A DNA stretch of 37,707 nucleotides from JAAAOZ01 sp964496595 (GTDB taxonomy: Bacteria; Chloroflexota; Anaerolineae; B4-G1; SLSP01): the NCBI GenBank assembly GCA_964496595.1, contig CAZCAI010000023.1, forward strand, positions 1 through 37,707. Direction: 5' to 3'. The notes beneath the pieces are model-generated. The model saw nothing but the letters and a program-made list of their open reading frames with translations, did no database searches and was not told the origin of the DNA. Below, piece after piece: positions 22,515 to 31,940 of this stretch. Both the position numbers and the translations under genes were made by a program. Each line of letters begins with the position of its first letter. Positions within the stretch are counted from its first letter, which is position 1.

Positions 22515-24098
22515 ATGACAAAGCCTGAGATTCACATCTTACAAAATGCCAAAATTTACACCGGGGATAAAGACCATCCCTGGGCGGAAAGCTTAGCCAT
22601 CGTCGATGGCAAAGTCGCCGGGCTGGATGCCAAGGCCTTGGCCTGGCAAAATGCGCCTGGCGCCGAAGAAGAAGATATGGGCGGCGCGCTGATCATCCCC
22701 GGCCTGATCGATTCGCACATCCACCTGATGTGGTACGCGCGGAGCCTCCGCCAACTTCAACTGCGCGGCCTCTCCCGCGCCGACCTCCACGCCGAGGTTG
22801 CCGCTCGCGCCGCCGACCTCCCGCCCGGCGAGTGGATCACGGGCCGGGGTTGGGATCAGAACATCTGGGCGGATGACAGCTTCCCCACCCGCGAGGAGTT
22901 GGATCGCGTAGCGCCGGCGCATCCAGTGGCGCTCACGGCGAAGAGCGGCCACGCCTTAGTCGCGAACACCGCCGCCCTGCGCGCCGCCGGCATCACGGAC
23001 GAGACGCCCGATCCGGCGGATGGCAAGCTCGGACGCGACGCGCACGGTCGGCCCAACGGGATGTTCTTCGAGAATGCCGTCCCGCTGATCTCGCGCGTGA
23101 TCCCCGATCTGCCGCTGGACACGCTGTGCGATGCGATGACCGAAGCGCAGACGCATCTCCTGGCCTCCGGCATCACGGGCATTCACGACGTGGACGGCGA
23201 GCCGGCCTTCGAGGCCTTCCAGGCGCTGCATTTGGCGCATCGATTGCACGTCCGGGTGACGAAGTACGTGCGCCAGGAGACCTTCGACGCTGTCTTGGGG
23301 GCGGGCCTGCACTCCGGCTTCGGCGATGATTGGCTGCGCTTCGGCGGCCTCAAGCTCTTCGCCGATGGCGCGCTGGGCGCGCGCACCGCCGCGCTCTTCG
23401 ATCCCTACGAGGGCGAGCCGGACAATATCGGCGTGCTCACCCTCTCGCGCGAGCAGCTTCGCGATCTCGCCAACCGTGCCGTCGATGCGCACATCGCGAT
23501 GGCCATCCACGCCATCGGGGATCGCACCAATCGCATCGTGCTGGACGTGCTGGAGGAGGTCGCGCCGCGCGCGCCCGACCTGCGCCACCGCATCGAACAC
23601 GTGCAGCTCATCGCGCCGGCGGATCAGCCGCGCCTGGCGCGCCTGGGCGTCGTCGCCGCGATGCAGCCCATCCACGCCGCGCACGATTGGCAGATGTCCG
23701 ATCGCTACTGGGGCGCGCGCAGCGCCCACGCCTACGCCTGGCGCTCTCTGCTGGATACGGGCGCCATCTTAGCCTTCGGCTCCGACGCGCCCATCGAGAT
23801 CTTCGATCCCTTCGCGGGCCTCTACGCCGCCGTCACGCGCCGCGCGGAGGATGGCTCGCCCGGCCCCGAAGGCTGGTATCCAGAGCAAACGCTGACCTTA
23901 GAAGAGGCGCTCCACGCCTACACGTGGGGGGCAGCCTACGCCGTGCGAATGGAAAATCGCCTGGGCCGCCTGCGACCCGGCTATCACGCCGATCTGCTCG
24001 TCTTGGATCGCGACATCTTCGCGCTCCCGCCGGAGGCGCTGTTAGAAACCCACGTCCTACGCGCGATGGTCGGCGGTACATGGCGATATGCCGCGTAA
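22515..24098 (+). CDS. YtcJ-like metal-dependent amidohydrolase
   Basis: 527 aa; ATG 13 bases after the previous stop, with a GAGG upstream. An amidohydrolase_3 (TIM-barrel) enzyme. The HxH metal site is at H68/H70 (GLIDSHIHLMW), WITGRGWDQNIW is at about 108-119, KSGHALVANTAAL follows near 147-159, AIHAIGDRTN carries another ligand His, and FGSDAPIEIFDPF near 420 carries the catalytic Asp. It ends with LGRLRPGYHADLLVLDRDIF, the small beta-sandwich typical of the family. Characterised relatives act on varied amides, and the substrate here cannot be told. It is probably in one operon with the flanking genes, including the transporter downstream. Confidence 0.88.
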   Translation: MTKPEIHILQNAKIYTGDKDHPWAESLAIVDGKVAGLDAKALAWQNAPGAEEEDMGGALIIPGLIDSHIHLMWYARSLRQLQLRGLSRADLHAEVAARAADLPPGEWITGRGWDQNIWADDSFPTREELDRVAPAHPVALTAKSGHALVANTAALRAAGITDETPDPADGKLGRDAHGRPNGMFFENAVPLISRVIPDLPLDTLCDAMTEAQTHLLASGITGIHDVDGEPAFEAFQALHLAHRLHVRVTKYVRQETFDAVLGAGLHSGFGDDWLRFGGLKLFADGALGARTAALFDPYEGEPDNIGVLTLSREQLRDLANRAVDAHIAMAIHAIGDRTNRIVLDVLEEVAPRAPDLRHRIEHVQLIAPADQPRLARLGVVAAMQPIHAAHDWQMSDRYWGARSAHAYAWRSLLDTGAILAFGSDAPIEIFDPFAGLYAAVTRRAEDGSPGPEGWYPEQTLTLEEALHAYTWGAAYAVRMENRLGRLRPGYHADLLVLDRDIFALPPEALLETHVLRAMVGGTWRYAA

Positions 24099-24125
24099 GA
24101 GAAGTCAAAGGGGTAGGTCATCCAG

Positions 24126-25373
24126 ATGACACAACCCCGTAATTGGCGGGCGCGCTTCTTCACGATATGGGGCGGACAGGCCTTTTCGCTGGTGGGCAGT
24201 TCCCTGGTGCGATTTGCCCTTATCTGGTGGCTCACAGAGGAGACCGGCTCGGCGACGGTGCTGACGAGCGCCACATTAGTCTCGTCGCTGCCGCAAATTG
24301 GGCTGGCACCGTTTGTGGGCGCGCTGGTGGATCGCTGGGATCGTCGCCGGGTGATGATCCTCTCCGACGCGATGATCGCGCTCTTCACCGGCGCGCTGGC
24401 CTACCTCTTCTGGTTGGGGATCGCAGAGGTGTGGCACGTCTACGTCGTGCTCTTCCTGCGCGCCTTTGGCGATGTCTTCCAGACGCCCGCGATGCGCGCC
24501 TCGACTTCGCTGCTGGCGCCCAAGGAGCAGTTAGCGCGTATCGCGGGCCTCAATGATACATTGCACGGCGTGGTCAATATCGTCTCGCCGCCGCTGGGCG
24601 CTCTGCTGGTGGCGACCATCGATATGCAAGGCGCCTTAGCCATCGATCTCATCACGGCATTGATGGCTATCGCCCCGCTGCTCTTCATTCGCATCCCGCA
24701 GCCACCCGTCATTCGCATGGAGGGTGAGGGCGTCCGCAGTACCGTCTGGCAGGAGATGCTCACCGGCTTTCGATTCGTCTGGCAGTGGCAGGGCCTGTTC
24801 TTTATGTTCATGGTGTTAGGCGGATTGCGCTTCTTTATGGCGCCGGCCTTCTCCCTGCTGCCGTTGATGGTCACCGACCACTTTGGGGGCGAGGCGCTGG
24901 AACTGGGGTGGATCAACTCCGCTCACGGCTTGGGGTTCATCGCGGGCGGCTTCCTGCTCGGTATCTGGGGGGGCTTCAAGCGGCGGACCGCGACCGCCGT
25001 CCTGGGGTTGGCTGGCCTGGGCGTCGGCTCGCTGGCCTTCGGGTTGGTGCCCGCCGACGCCTTCTGGCTGGCGATGGTCGCGATGTTCCTGCGCACGATG
25101 ATGCTCCCGCTGGTGCGCGGCTCGGTGATGGCCATCTTCCAGATTTACGTCCCGCCGGAATTGCAAGGGCGCGTCTTCAATCTGCTGCTCAGCGCGCTCT
25201 CGGTGATGGCGCCGGTGGGATTGGCGCTCGGCGGGCCATTGGCCGATGCCTATGGCGTCCCGATAATCTTCATCATCACCGGCATCGGCTGTATGGGCAT
25301 CGCTCTGATCTGGCTGTTGAATCCGAGCATCATGCACCTCGAATCAGAGGGGCATTCCCGCGCACAGGATTAA
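24126..25373 (+). CDS. MFS transporter
   Basis: 415 aa with about twelve hydrophobic segments. The N-terminus (FFTIWGGQAFSLVGSSLVRFA) and the loop 2-3 motif FVGALVDRWDRRRVMILSD (GxxxDRxxRR, motif A, about 60-78) identify a major facilitator of the MFS_3 / EntS-like exporter type. The central cytoplasmic loop (about 185-215) separates two six-helix halves. The substrate is unknown; drug or siderophore export is common for this type. The gene begins 27 bases after the amidohydrolase and ends opposite a convergent gene. The ribosome binding site is weak. Confidence 0.9.
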   Translation: MTQPRNWRARFFTIWGGQAFSLVGSSLVRFALIWWLTEETGSATVLTSATLVSSLPQIGLAPFVGALVDRWDRRRVMILSDAMIALFTGALAYLFWLGIAEVWHVYVVLFLRAFGDVFQTPAMRASTSLLAPKEQLARIAGLNDTLHGVVNIVSPPLGALLVATIDMQGALAIDLITALMAIAPLLFIRIPQPPVIRMEGEGVRSTVWQEMLTGFRFVWQWQGLFFMFMVLGGLRFFMAPAFSLLPLMVTDHFGGEALELGWINSAHGLGFIAGGFLLGIWGGFKRRTATAVLGLAGLGVGSLAFGLVPADAFWLAMVAMFLRTMMLPLVRGSVMAIFQIYVPPELQGRVFNLLLSALSVMAPVGLALGGPLADAYGVPIIFIITGIGCMGIALIWLLNPSIMHLESEGHSRAQD

Positions 25374-25375
25374 GA

Positions 25376-25428
25376 TTGGAGGTTGGAAGCTGGACTCCAA
25401 TCTCTACCCGCCAGCCTCCAACTTCCAA
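25376..25428. terminator. Long hairpin between convergent genes
   Basis: TTGGAGGTTGGAAGCTGG (25376-25393) pairs with CCAGCCTCCAACTTCCAA (25411-25428), an 18-bp stem with two G/U-type mismatches. It fills the gap between the MFS gene and the convergent coiled-coil gene, so it probably stops both transcripts, though neither side has a clear T tract. It may also be a dispersed repeat. Confidence 0.55.
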
Positions 25429-25435
25429 CTTCCAG

Positions 25436-26647
25436 CTACAACAACTCCTTGTGCTTCTCCTCCGCGAAGCGCCGTAGATCGCGCAGTTGCTCTGTCGGCA
25501 CCTCTTGATTAGCCGTCGTTGCCTCTAGTAGCGCGTTGCTCCAGCGATCCGCTGCCGCGCGCATCTCTTCCCACAGCGCGACGATCTCGCGGTAGTACAG
25601 CTCGACCTGCTCATCTATGCCGGCGAAGTGTTCCTTGAAGCTCTGGTTGGACAAATCCTGCCGGCGCCAACGATCCTCGGTCACGACCTGCCGCTTCTGC
25701 CAATCGCGCGCAAAGGTCGTCTGCCACTCCTCCCACTGGCGCTTGAGACGCTCCTCGGTCAAGCGTTGCATCTCCGAAATCTCGTTCTGACGCTTTTCCA
25801 GGCGCACCTGGAATGCATCCAGGCCCTCCAGCGCCTGCTTGTTCTGATTGTAGAGCAGGGCGTACTTCTGCGTCTGCGCCACCAGGCGCTCCACCTCCGC
25901 GTTGACCTGATCGGCCTGCTCCGCGTACTGCTTTACCCGCTGCTCGCGTTGGAAATCGGCCACCCGCAACTCCTCGATTTTGGGGTCATACGACTTGGCG
26001 ATATTGATCGCCTCCTCGACGCGGCCCGGCAGCTTGCGGATACGATCCTCTAAGCGGGTGAACTTCGCCGCCAATTCCTCATCGGCCTTGCGCAGGGAGT
26101 TTAGCTCGCCCTCCAGCGCCGCGATGCGGCGGGCGTCCGCGCGCCGTTGCTCTTCCAAATAGACCATCGGCTGCAAGCGATCCTCGGTGCGCTTCGTGAG
26201 ATCCGAAAGCTCATTGGAGAACTGCTGGATTTGCGCCTGGAGCCGCTGCTCCCCCGCCTCGCGCGCCTGTAGAGCCTCGTCGTAGCGCAGCATCGGGCGG
26301 ATCTTGCGATCCAACTCCCCGATTTGCTCGCTGACCGCTCCGATTTCCACCTGGCGCATCTTCTCGCTCTCCGTCTGTTGCCGGCGGATCTTCTCCTTGA
26401 AACTATCGATGTTGCCGCTTAAGTCGCGGCGGGTCTTATCGATCATCTCTGGATAATCTTCGGTGCGGCGCAGCTCTGCGCGCAAGGATGTGATATCCTG
26501 ATACAGCCCCTCGATCTCCACCGCCTGCGATTCGACGACCTGAGATTGCTGCTCCAATCGCTCCTGGAGCGCCAAGACCTCCTTCTTATCGCGCTTGCGC
26601 TCTTCATCCAGCCACCGGATCATCTGCTCAAGTTGTGTGATTTCCAT
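25436..26647 (-). CDS. Long coiled-coil protein of unknown function
   Basis: 403 aa; ATG 26647 follows GAGGAGG. The sequence is almost entirely charged heptad helix from residue 4 to about 350 (QLEQMIRWLDEERKRDKKEV, QQSQVVESQAVEIEGLYQDI, REAGEQRLQAQIQQFSNELS), rich in E, Q, R and L, without membrane segments or an enzymatic domain. The end (about 350-403) is more mixed. It could be a cytoskeletal or scaffold protein; similarity to SMC- or myosin-tail-like proteins would be compositional only. It lies downstream of the YfhO-flippase gene's end by the strand order, with a 64-base gap, and is not clearly in its operon. Confidence 0.75.
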   Translation of the reverse strand: MEITQLEQMIRWLDEERKRDKKEVLALQERLEQQSQVVESQAVEIEGLYQDITSLRAELRRTEDYPEMIDKTRRDLSGNIDSFKEKIRRQQTESEKMRQVEIGAVSEQIGELDRKIRPMLRYDEALQAREAGEQRLQAQIQQFSNELSDLTKRTEDRLQPMVYLEEQRRADARRIAALEGELNSLRKADEELAAKFTRLEDRIRKLPGRVEEAINIAKSYDPKIEELRVADFQREQRVKQYAEQADQVNAEVERLVAQTQKYALLYNQNKQALEGLDAFQVRLEKRQNEISEMQRLTEERLKRQWEEWQTTFARDWQKRQVVTEDRWRRQDLSNQSFKEHFAGIDEQVELYYREIVALWEEMRAAADRWSNALLEATTANQEVPTEQLRDLRRFAEEKHKELL

Positions 26648-26675
26648 TTTGCCCTCCTCTACAAACTACATGTAG

Positions 26676-26694
26676 GGCGGATTGGTTATCCGCC
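26676..26694. repeat. Short hairpin GGCGGAT/ATCCGCC
   Basis: A perfect 7-bp stem with a TGGTT loop in the 64-base gap between the fusion gene and the coiled-coil gene. Its flank, TGTAGGGCGGATTGGTTATCC, resembles common bacterial dispersed hairpins. It has no T tract, so it is a weak terminator at best. Confidence 0.5.
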
Positions 26695-26711
26695 TGATCG
26701 AACTGCATATT

Positions 26712-29700
26712 CTATTTTCGGCGCCACGCCGGGGATAGCAGCGCGCGCTCTTCCGCTGAGAGTAATTTTAATCGCCAGACGACGACGCCATAGGTTGCCG
26801 CCGCGCCGATAAAGGCGGCCCCGCGCCCGATGGGCCACAGCGCCGCCCCGACCGTGCCCATCGCCAGGGTCGCCAGCGCCGGCTTGCCCGCGATCTGCCG
26901 CCAATTGACGCCGCCCAGCTCTTGCCGCACGCCCCACATAAAGGGGATGAGCAACATTAGCTCCGAGCCGATGTGCAGCGCGGCCGACGCCTGATAGCCG
27001 AAGCGCGGCATCAGCCAGAGATTGGCGATGAGCGTGAAGCCAAAGGCGAAGAGATAGGCGCGGGTGAGATAGCGTTGGCGGTCGAGCGCGATGAGCACGT
27101 ATTGGGTCAGGCTGTTGAGCCAGCCGATGGGCATCGACCACGCCATCCATTGCAGCGCGACCATCCCGCCGGGGAGATACTCCGGGCCGCCCAGGACGAG
27201 CACCATCTCCCGCGCGGCCACCGTCGTCAGCACCGCCGTGGGTAGGGCTAGTCCGATCAAAATTTTACTGCTCAGGCGATAAAAGCGCACAAACCGCCCG
27301 CGATCCTTCTTCGCCTGTCGGGAGATCACCGGGAAGAGCGCCAACGTGAACATCGCGGGGATGATGTTCAGCGCGTCCAAGAATTTATAGCCCACGCTGT
27401 ACAGTCCCAGCACCGCGCTCCCTAAAATCGCCTCCATCAAGAAGACATCCACCTTGAAGAAGAGGGTCGCCAGCAAGTGATTAGCCATCAGCGGCCACGA
27501 TTCGCGCACCATCTCGCGGCGCAATCTCCGCTCCGATCCCGCGCGCGGGCGAAAGCGCCGCTCCTCTGTGCGCAGTTCCGGGAATTGACGCCAGGCCAAG
27601 ATCCCCAAGAGCGCCAACGTGACTATATTCACCACAATCGACGCGCCCGCCAGGCCCACGATCCCCCAGCCCGTCAACAAGATGATGGCGCCCAGGGCGA
27701 CTTTGAGCAGCGTCGAGACGGTTGTGATCACCGCCGGATATTCGGCCTTCTCGAAGGCGTAGAAGAGCGCCGTGAGGCCCGTCGCCACGGACGTGGGTAC
27801 CAGGCCGACGTAGAGCAGCGCCAACGCGACTAACGCCTGCCTCGCAGCGGGCGCGGTCAGGTCAGCCACCACCGTCTGGCGCGCTCCGATGAACCCCGCC
27901 AGCAAGGGCGCGGTCAGCAAGCTCAAGCCTAGTCGCAACGCCGTCGTGTTCAGCAGATAGCGCCGCGCCTGCTCGCGATGGCGGGCCACCTCGCGGGTGA
28001 GATAGGTATTCAATCCAAAGTTGGTGATGATGTCGAACCAAATATAGGTATTGATGGCATAATAATAGTCGCCCGCGTTCGCCGGCCCCAAAATCCGCAG
28101 CATCAGCGCGGCGAAGGCGAACTCCACCAGGCGATTGAAGAGGTTGAGCGCGATGGGCGCGAGGCTGTTCTTGGCGAGACGCTGCGCCGTCGTCTGTTCC
28201 GCGCGCTCCCGATAGCTCAAACGCCACATCCACACCACGGCCAAGAAAATCACGATCATCCCGGCCAAGAACGAGACAAAGCCGCCCACCTTGACCGTAT
28301 CGGGGCTGTATTTGAAGCGCACCGTCGTGTTCCCCTCGTCGATCTGCACGCCCCGGAAATTGCCCGCGATTCGCGCTATCGCCGCCTCGGTCTCCGCCTC
28401 GGTGCCCGCCGGCTGCACGAAGACCTTCCAGCCGGGGAAGTAGGCGTCTGCCAGGATCAGCCACGCGGGTTCGTCCACCGTCGCCTCGATGAGCACCTCG
28501 TTGCGTCCATAGTGGGTGATCGTCTGCGCGCGCGGCGTTCCCGGCGCTGGCGCGAGCGGGCGCGAGGCCGTGTGCGATCCCGGCCCGCTCCAGGCGGCGG
28601 CGTCCTCCTCGATGATCGCGTAGAAGCGCGGATCGTAGCGCTGCACTGCCTCGGCCACCGCCTCCACGTCCGCCACCGGCAGCGTCGCATCCGCGGGCAG
28701 GGTGAAGGCGCGTGGCGCCACGCCCAAGTTCTCATAGACGCGCACCGGCGCATCCTCGTAGACCAGGTCATACTTCGGCAGCGGGATTTCTTCCTCGGTG
28801 ATGATGTACTTCACGTTGAGCAGATCCGTCAACGGGCTATCGAGACTGGAAAATTCGGTGAACGGCGCGATGCGATTGTAGGGGAGCTGGCCCTGCGGCT
28901 CGATCCAGCCCATATAGCGCGCGTACTGCGCCGAGAAGAGGCTGTCGTAGCCGCGCACGTCCTGAAAATCGTAGAACATCCCCGCGTTGGCGGTGAAGGT
29001 CCCGCGCCCATGCGGATCGAAGGTCGAGAAGCGCCAGACGCTCTCGTCCTGCGCGAGGAACTCGACGACGGGCGGCGTGTACGTCAGCAGCGCCGGATCG
29101 ACGGCGGGATTGAAGCCCGCGCCGAAGAGAAAAAGATCCGCCACCAGCACGATCACGGCCAGCAGCTCCCAGATCGGGCGTCCTTTGGCGCGTCCCCGGC
29201 GGCCCGGCAGATAGATGGGGCAGCGTGCCACGCGGAGGACGATCCCGGCGCTGAGCAGGAAGATCCCCGCCGTTTGGAACCACGGGAAGAGGTAGGCGAA
29301 CCACGCGCGGTGATCGGGGAAGGCGTGCGAGGCCAGCGCCAGCGACCAGAACGCGCGCGAGACCAGCGGCTCGATCCACGCGAAGGCCATCCGCGCTCCC
29401 CACAGGCCGATCAACATCGCCAGGCCGGCCCAGATCGCCGCCACGCCGATGGCGCTGATGAGGTTGGGGGCCGTGCCGAAGAAGAACCATCGTTTCAGGC
29501 CTTTGGATGCGGGGCCGCTGGCCCCGCCATCCGGCCCGCGTGTCTCGCGGAACTCCGCGACCGCCGTCGCGCCCAGTCCGGCCAACGCGGCCAGCGCCGC
29601 CGTCAGGGGAAAGACCCAGCGGAACGGCGAGTGTGATTGATCGAAGAAGGGCAGCGCGTAGATCACGGCGTAGAGCGGCGTCCCGAAGATGCATCCCAGC

Positions 29701-30962
29701 GAGAAGAGCGAGAGCAGCGTGAAGAACGGCACATAGGGATCGCGCAACCACGCGCCCAACGCGCTGCGCAATTTACGTGGCGCCTCTCGCTTAGATACCA
29801 GCGGGCGCACCACCGCGATCACGGCCAACAGCAGCGGCAGAATGCCCACATAGGCCGCGCCCTCCACGTAGTTCTTGATCCCCCAATCAAACGCGGAGAT
29901 CGCATCGCCGTGAGCATTCACCGTAGCGCCTTCCCATCCCCCCGTGAAGAAATTGAAGAGCGTGTCGTGCGTGGGATTGCCGAAGAAGTTCGGGACTAAG
30001 AAGGTGATGATGCGCCGCTTGGGGTAGGCCCAGCCGAGCACATCGGAGAGCGCAACCGCACCCTCGCGGAAGCTGCCCTGCACGACCTCATAGAGGGGGA
30101 TCAACTGAATCGCGCCCAGGGCCAGACCTAAGCCGACCATCAAAATTAAGAGCAGGGCCGGGCGAAAGACCTCGGCGCGCCACTGCTCACGGGGATAGCG
30201 CCATAATCGATAGCCCAATCGCCACGCGCTGAACGCACCGCTGACCAACAACACGAAGTAGGTGACTTCGGCGTGGCCGACCAGGATCTGGAGCCCCAAC
30301 ACGCCCGCGCCCAAGAGCGCCCACGGCAACATCGCGCGCGGCTGAGCGAAGAAGCGTTCGCGCCGCACCGTCAAATCGATCAGGGCCAGCAGCAGGGGCA
30401 ACCACGAGGCCGCCGCGACGATCATCGGATGCACGACGGAGGCGATCAAAAAGCCGCTAAATTGGAAGGTCACGCCCGCCAAAAAAGCCCCGTGACGCCG
30501 GGCGCCTATCGTGCGGGCCAGCACGTACATCGAGAGGCCGGCGATCCCCAATTGGAGTGCGATAAAGACGCCAAAGGCGCGGGGAATCGGCAGCAGGAAG
30601 AAAAGCCAGGTGAGAGGGTAGAGCGCGGAGTGTTGACCATTCGCCAGGAAAGGATGGCCGGCGAAGAGATACGGGTCCCACAGCGGCAGCGAGCGCTCTT
30701 GCAAGGCGGTGACCAAGAAGCGCTTCCAGGGGTAATTCTGCAAAATCAGATCGGCCAGCAGTGGATTTTGGACCTCGGAGACGCCCAGCCTCTCGGCGGC
30801 GGCGCGATAGGGCGCGAAGGTATAGAGGATATCGGCAGGCAGCAGTGTGCGATTGCCCACGACGACCGGCGCGAAGAAGAGCACCGGCAAAATGAGCAAG
30901 CCCGCTATCCACATCAGATCATACGGCCAACGCCATCCTTGGCGCACATCCAATCTACGCAT
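26712..30962 (-). CDS. YfhO-family membrane protein fused to a MOP-type flippase
   Basis: 1416 aa from ATG 30962, which follows GGGAG; GTG 30968 is possible. Residues 1 to about 915 are a YfhO-type GT-C-like membrane protein. It starts with LPADILYTFAPY and LWDPYLFAGHPFLANGQHS near 70-110, has a dozen or so membrane helices, then a soluble beta-rich part (about 640-890) and a final helix. From about 930 to the end is a second multi-helix unit typical of Wzx/RfbX polysaccharide flippases: LNLFNRLVEFAFAALMLRIL, GPANAGDYYYAINTY, LTREVARHREQARRYLLNT, and VDVFLMEAILGSAVLGLYSVG. YfhO relatives help attach sugars to cell-wall polymers, and flippases move lipid-linked sugars. The frame is continuous, so the fusion looks real. 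Confidence 0.88.
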   Translation of the reverse strand: MRRLDVRQGWRWPYDLMWIAGLLILPVLFFAPVVVGNRTLLPADILYTFAPYRAAAERLGVSEVQNPLLADLILQNYPWKRFLVTALQERSLPLWDPYLFAGHPFLANGQHSALYPLTWLFFLLPIPRAFGVFIALQLGIAGLSMYVLARTIGARRHGAFLAGVTFQFSGFLIASVVHPMIVAAASWLPLLLALIDLTVRRERFFAQPRAMLPWALLGAGVLGLQILVGHAEVTYFVLLVSGAFSAWRLGYRLWRYPREQWRAEVFRPALLLILMVGLGLALGAIQLIPLYEVVQGSFREGAVALSDVLGWAYPKRRIITFLVPNFFGNPTHDTLFNFFTGGWEGATVNAHGDAISAFDWGIKNYVEGAAYVGILPLLLAVIAVVRPLVSKREAPRKLRSALGAWLRDPYVPFFTLLSLFSLGCIFGTPLYAVIYALPFFDQSHSPFRWVFPLTAALAALAGLGATAVAEFRETRGPDGGASGPASKGLKRWFFFGTAPNLISAIGVAAIWAGLAMLIGLWGARMAFAWIEPLVSRAFWSLALASHAFPDHRAWFAYLFPWFQTAGIFLLSAGIVLRVARCPIYLPGRRGRAKGRPIWELLAVIVLVADLFLFGAGFNPAVDPALLTYTPPVVEFLAQDESVWRFSTFDPHGRGTFTANAGMFYDFQDVRGYDSLFSAQYARYMGWIEPQGQLPYNRIAPFTEFSSLDSPLTDLLNVKYIITEEEIPLPKYDLVYEDAPVRVYENLGVAPRAFTLPADATLPVADVEAVAEAVQRYDPRFYAIIEEDAAAWSGPGSHTASRPLAPAPGTPRAQTITHYGRNEVLIEATVDEPAWLILADAYFPGWKVFVQPAGTEAETEAAIARIAGNFRGVQIDEGNTTVRFKYSPDTVKVGGFVSFLAGMIVIFLAVVWMWRLSYRERAEQTTAQRLAKNSLAPIALNLFNRLVEFAFAALMLRILGPANAGDYYYAINTYIWFDIITNFGLNTYLTREVARHREQARRYLLNTTALRLGLSLLTAPLLAGFIGARQTVVADLTAPAARQALVALALLYVGLVPTSVATGLTALFYAFEKAEYPAVITTVSTLLKVALGAIILLTGWGIVGLAGASIVVNIVTLALLGILAWRQFPELRTEERRFRPRAGSERRLRREMVRESWPLMANHLLATLFFKVDVFLMEAILGSAVLGLYSVGYKFLDALNIIPAMFTLALFPVISRQAKKDRGRFVRFYRLSSKILIGLALPTAVLTTVAAREMVLVLGGPEYLPGGMVALQWMAWSMPIGWLNSLTQYVLIALDRQRYLTRAYLFAFGFTLIANLWLMPRFGYQASAALHIGSELMLLIPFMWGVRQELGGVNWRQIAGKPALATLAMGTVGAALWPIGRGAAFIGAAATYGVVVWRLKLLSAEERALLSPAWRRK

Positions 30963-30993
30963 ATTCACTCCCTGCGGATTCCCAACAGCAAAA

Positions 30994-31024
30994 CAGGGCC
31001 TGGAGAAAGTATCCCCAGGCCCTG
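30994..31024 (-). terminator. Terminator of the roadblock-V4R-regulator operon
   Basis: CAGGGCCTGG (30994-31003) pairs with CCAGGCCCTG (31015-31024), and on the minus strand TTTTGCTGTT follows. It lies 18 bases after the regulator stop and just before the fusion gene, which therefore needs its own promoter. Confidence 0.8.
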
Positions 31025-31042
31025 AAAATTTTTTAGAATCCC

Positions 31043-31924
31043 TCAGACCTGCTGCTGCCCTGCCAATTCCTGCCGCAACTTGACCAGTCCGCCCTCAGGG
31101 GGGATTTGCTCAGAGGAAAGCAACGAGATCTCAAATTCGACCACGGGTAAAGGTTCGCCATCGCGGAGCGTACCATTTTCCCAATCTCGATGCGGGTAGA
31201 AAAAAGAGACTGCTTCACTCAAGCGCTGGTCGAGTTTATCTCTGACGGCCTTGCCCTTGGTATCCGCGGGGGCGACCAGGACAAATTGATAGGTGTCCAA
31301 TTGGCCTACAAAAGGCTCGAAATCGAGCAACTCAGACGCTGTGTTGCGCATAATGAGCGCTACCGCTCGCAGCACATCGTCGTGGGTCACAAAGCCATAG
31401 GAACGGCTGAATGCCGGCATTCCTCTCAAATCAATGACGATCAGAGAGAGATCATTATCTTGCGCCACGCGCCCCACCTGCTCTTCGACCAACATTGCGG
31501 TTGGCAGTCCGGTGACCGGATGCAAGAGAATATCCAGATTGTTACGTCGCAGAATATTGCTGACCCGATACCGTAGCTCTTGGACGTCGAAGGGTTTGGT
31601 GATGTAATCCACCGCTCCCAACTCCAACCCCGTCAGGCGATCCATGCGCTCGCGGCGCTCAGTCAAGAAGATGATGGGGGTGTGCTCCGTGCGGCGTTGG
31701 GATCGAAGGCGCGAGCAGACTTCGTAGCCATCGATGTCCGGGAGGTGGATGTCCAGCACAATAAGATCGGGTAACGTCTCCGTCGCGATCTTTAGCGCAT
31801 CCTGGCCCCAGGCAGCGTGCGAGACCTGATACCCCAAAGAGGAGAAATAAGTGGAGAGCATGTCCGACGTATTCGGGTCGTCTTCCACAATGAGGATATG
31901 CCGAATATCCCCTGCGTCTGCCAT
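31043..31924 (-). CDS. Response regulator with degenerate GGDEF-like output domain
   Basis: 293 aa from ATG 31924; GTG 31927, eight bases after GAGG, is equally possible. The N-terminal receiver domain (about 8-125) has the acidic pair D15/D16, phospho-acceptor D58 (LIVLDIHLPDIDGYEV), T88 and K110, all intact. Residues about 130-250 resemble a GGDEF domain (HPVTGLPTAMLVEEQVGR is like the usual DxLTGLxNR start), but the GGDEF motif itself is replaced by LDTYQF, so no diguanylate cyclase activity is expected. The C-terminus is variable. It is third in an operon after roadblock and V4R genes. Its kinase is not in the operon. Confidence 0.85.
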   Translation of the reverse strand: MADAGDIRHILIVEDDPNTSDMLSTYFSSLGYQVSHAAWGQDALKIATETLPDLIVLDIHLPDIDGYEVCSRLRSQRRTEHTPIIFLTERRERMDRLTGLELGAVDYITKPFDVQELRYRVSNILRRNNLDILLHPVTGLPTAMLVEEQVGRVAQDNDLSLIVIDLRGMPAFSRSYGFVTHDDVLRAVALIMRNTASELLDFEPFVGQLDTYQFVLVAPADTKGKAVRDKLDQRLSEAVSFFYPHRDWENGTLRDGEPLPVVEFEISLLSSEQIPPEGGLVKLRQELAGQQQV

Positions 31925-31940
31925 CACGCTTATGACCTCG

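Noticed and set aside
27978..29636. 552-codon open frame on the plus strand opposite the YfhO-flippase gene
   Set aside because: It is rich in R, H, D and G without any domain pattern, has no ribosome binding site, and mirrors the codon structure of the clear membrane-protein gene on the other strand.
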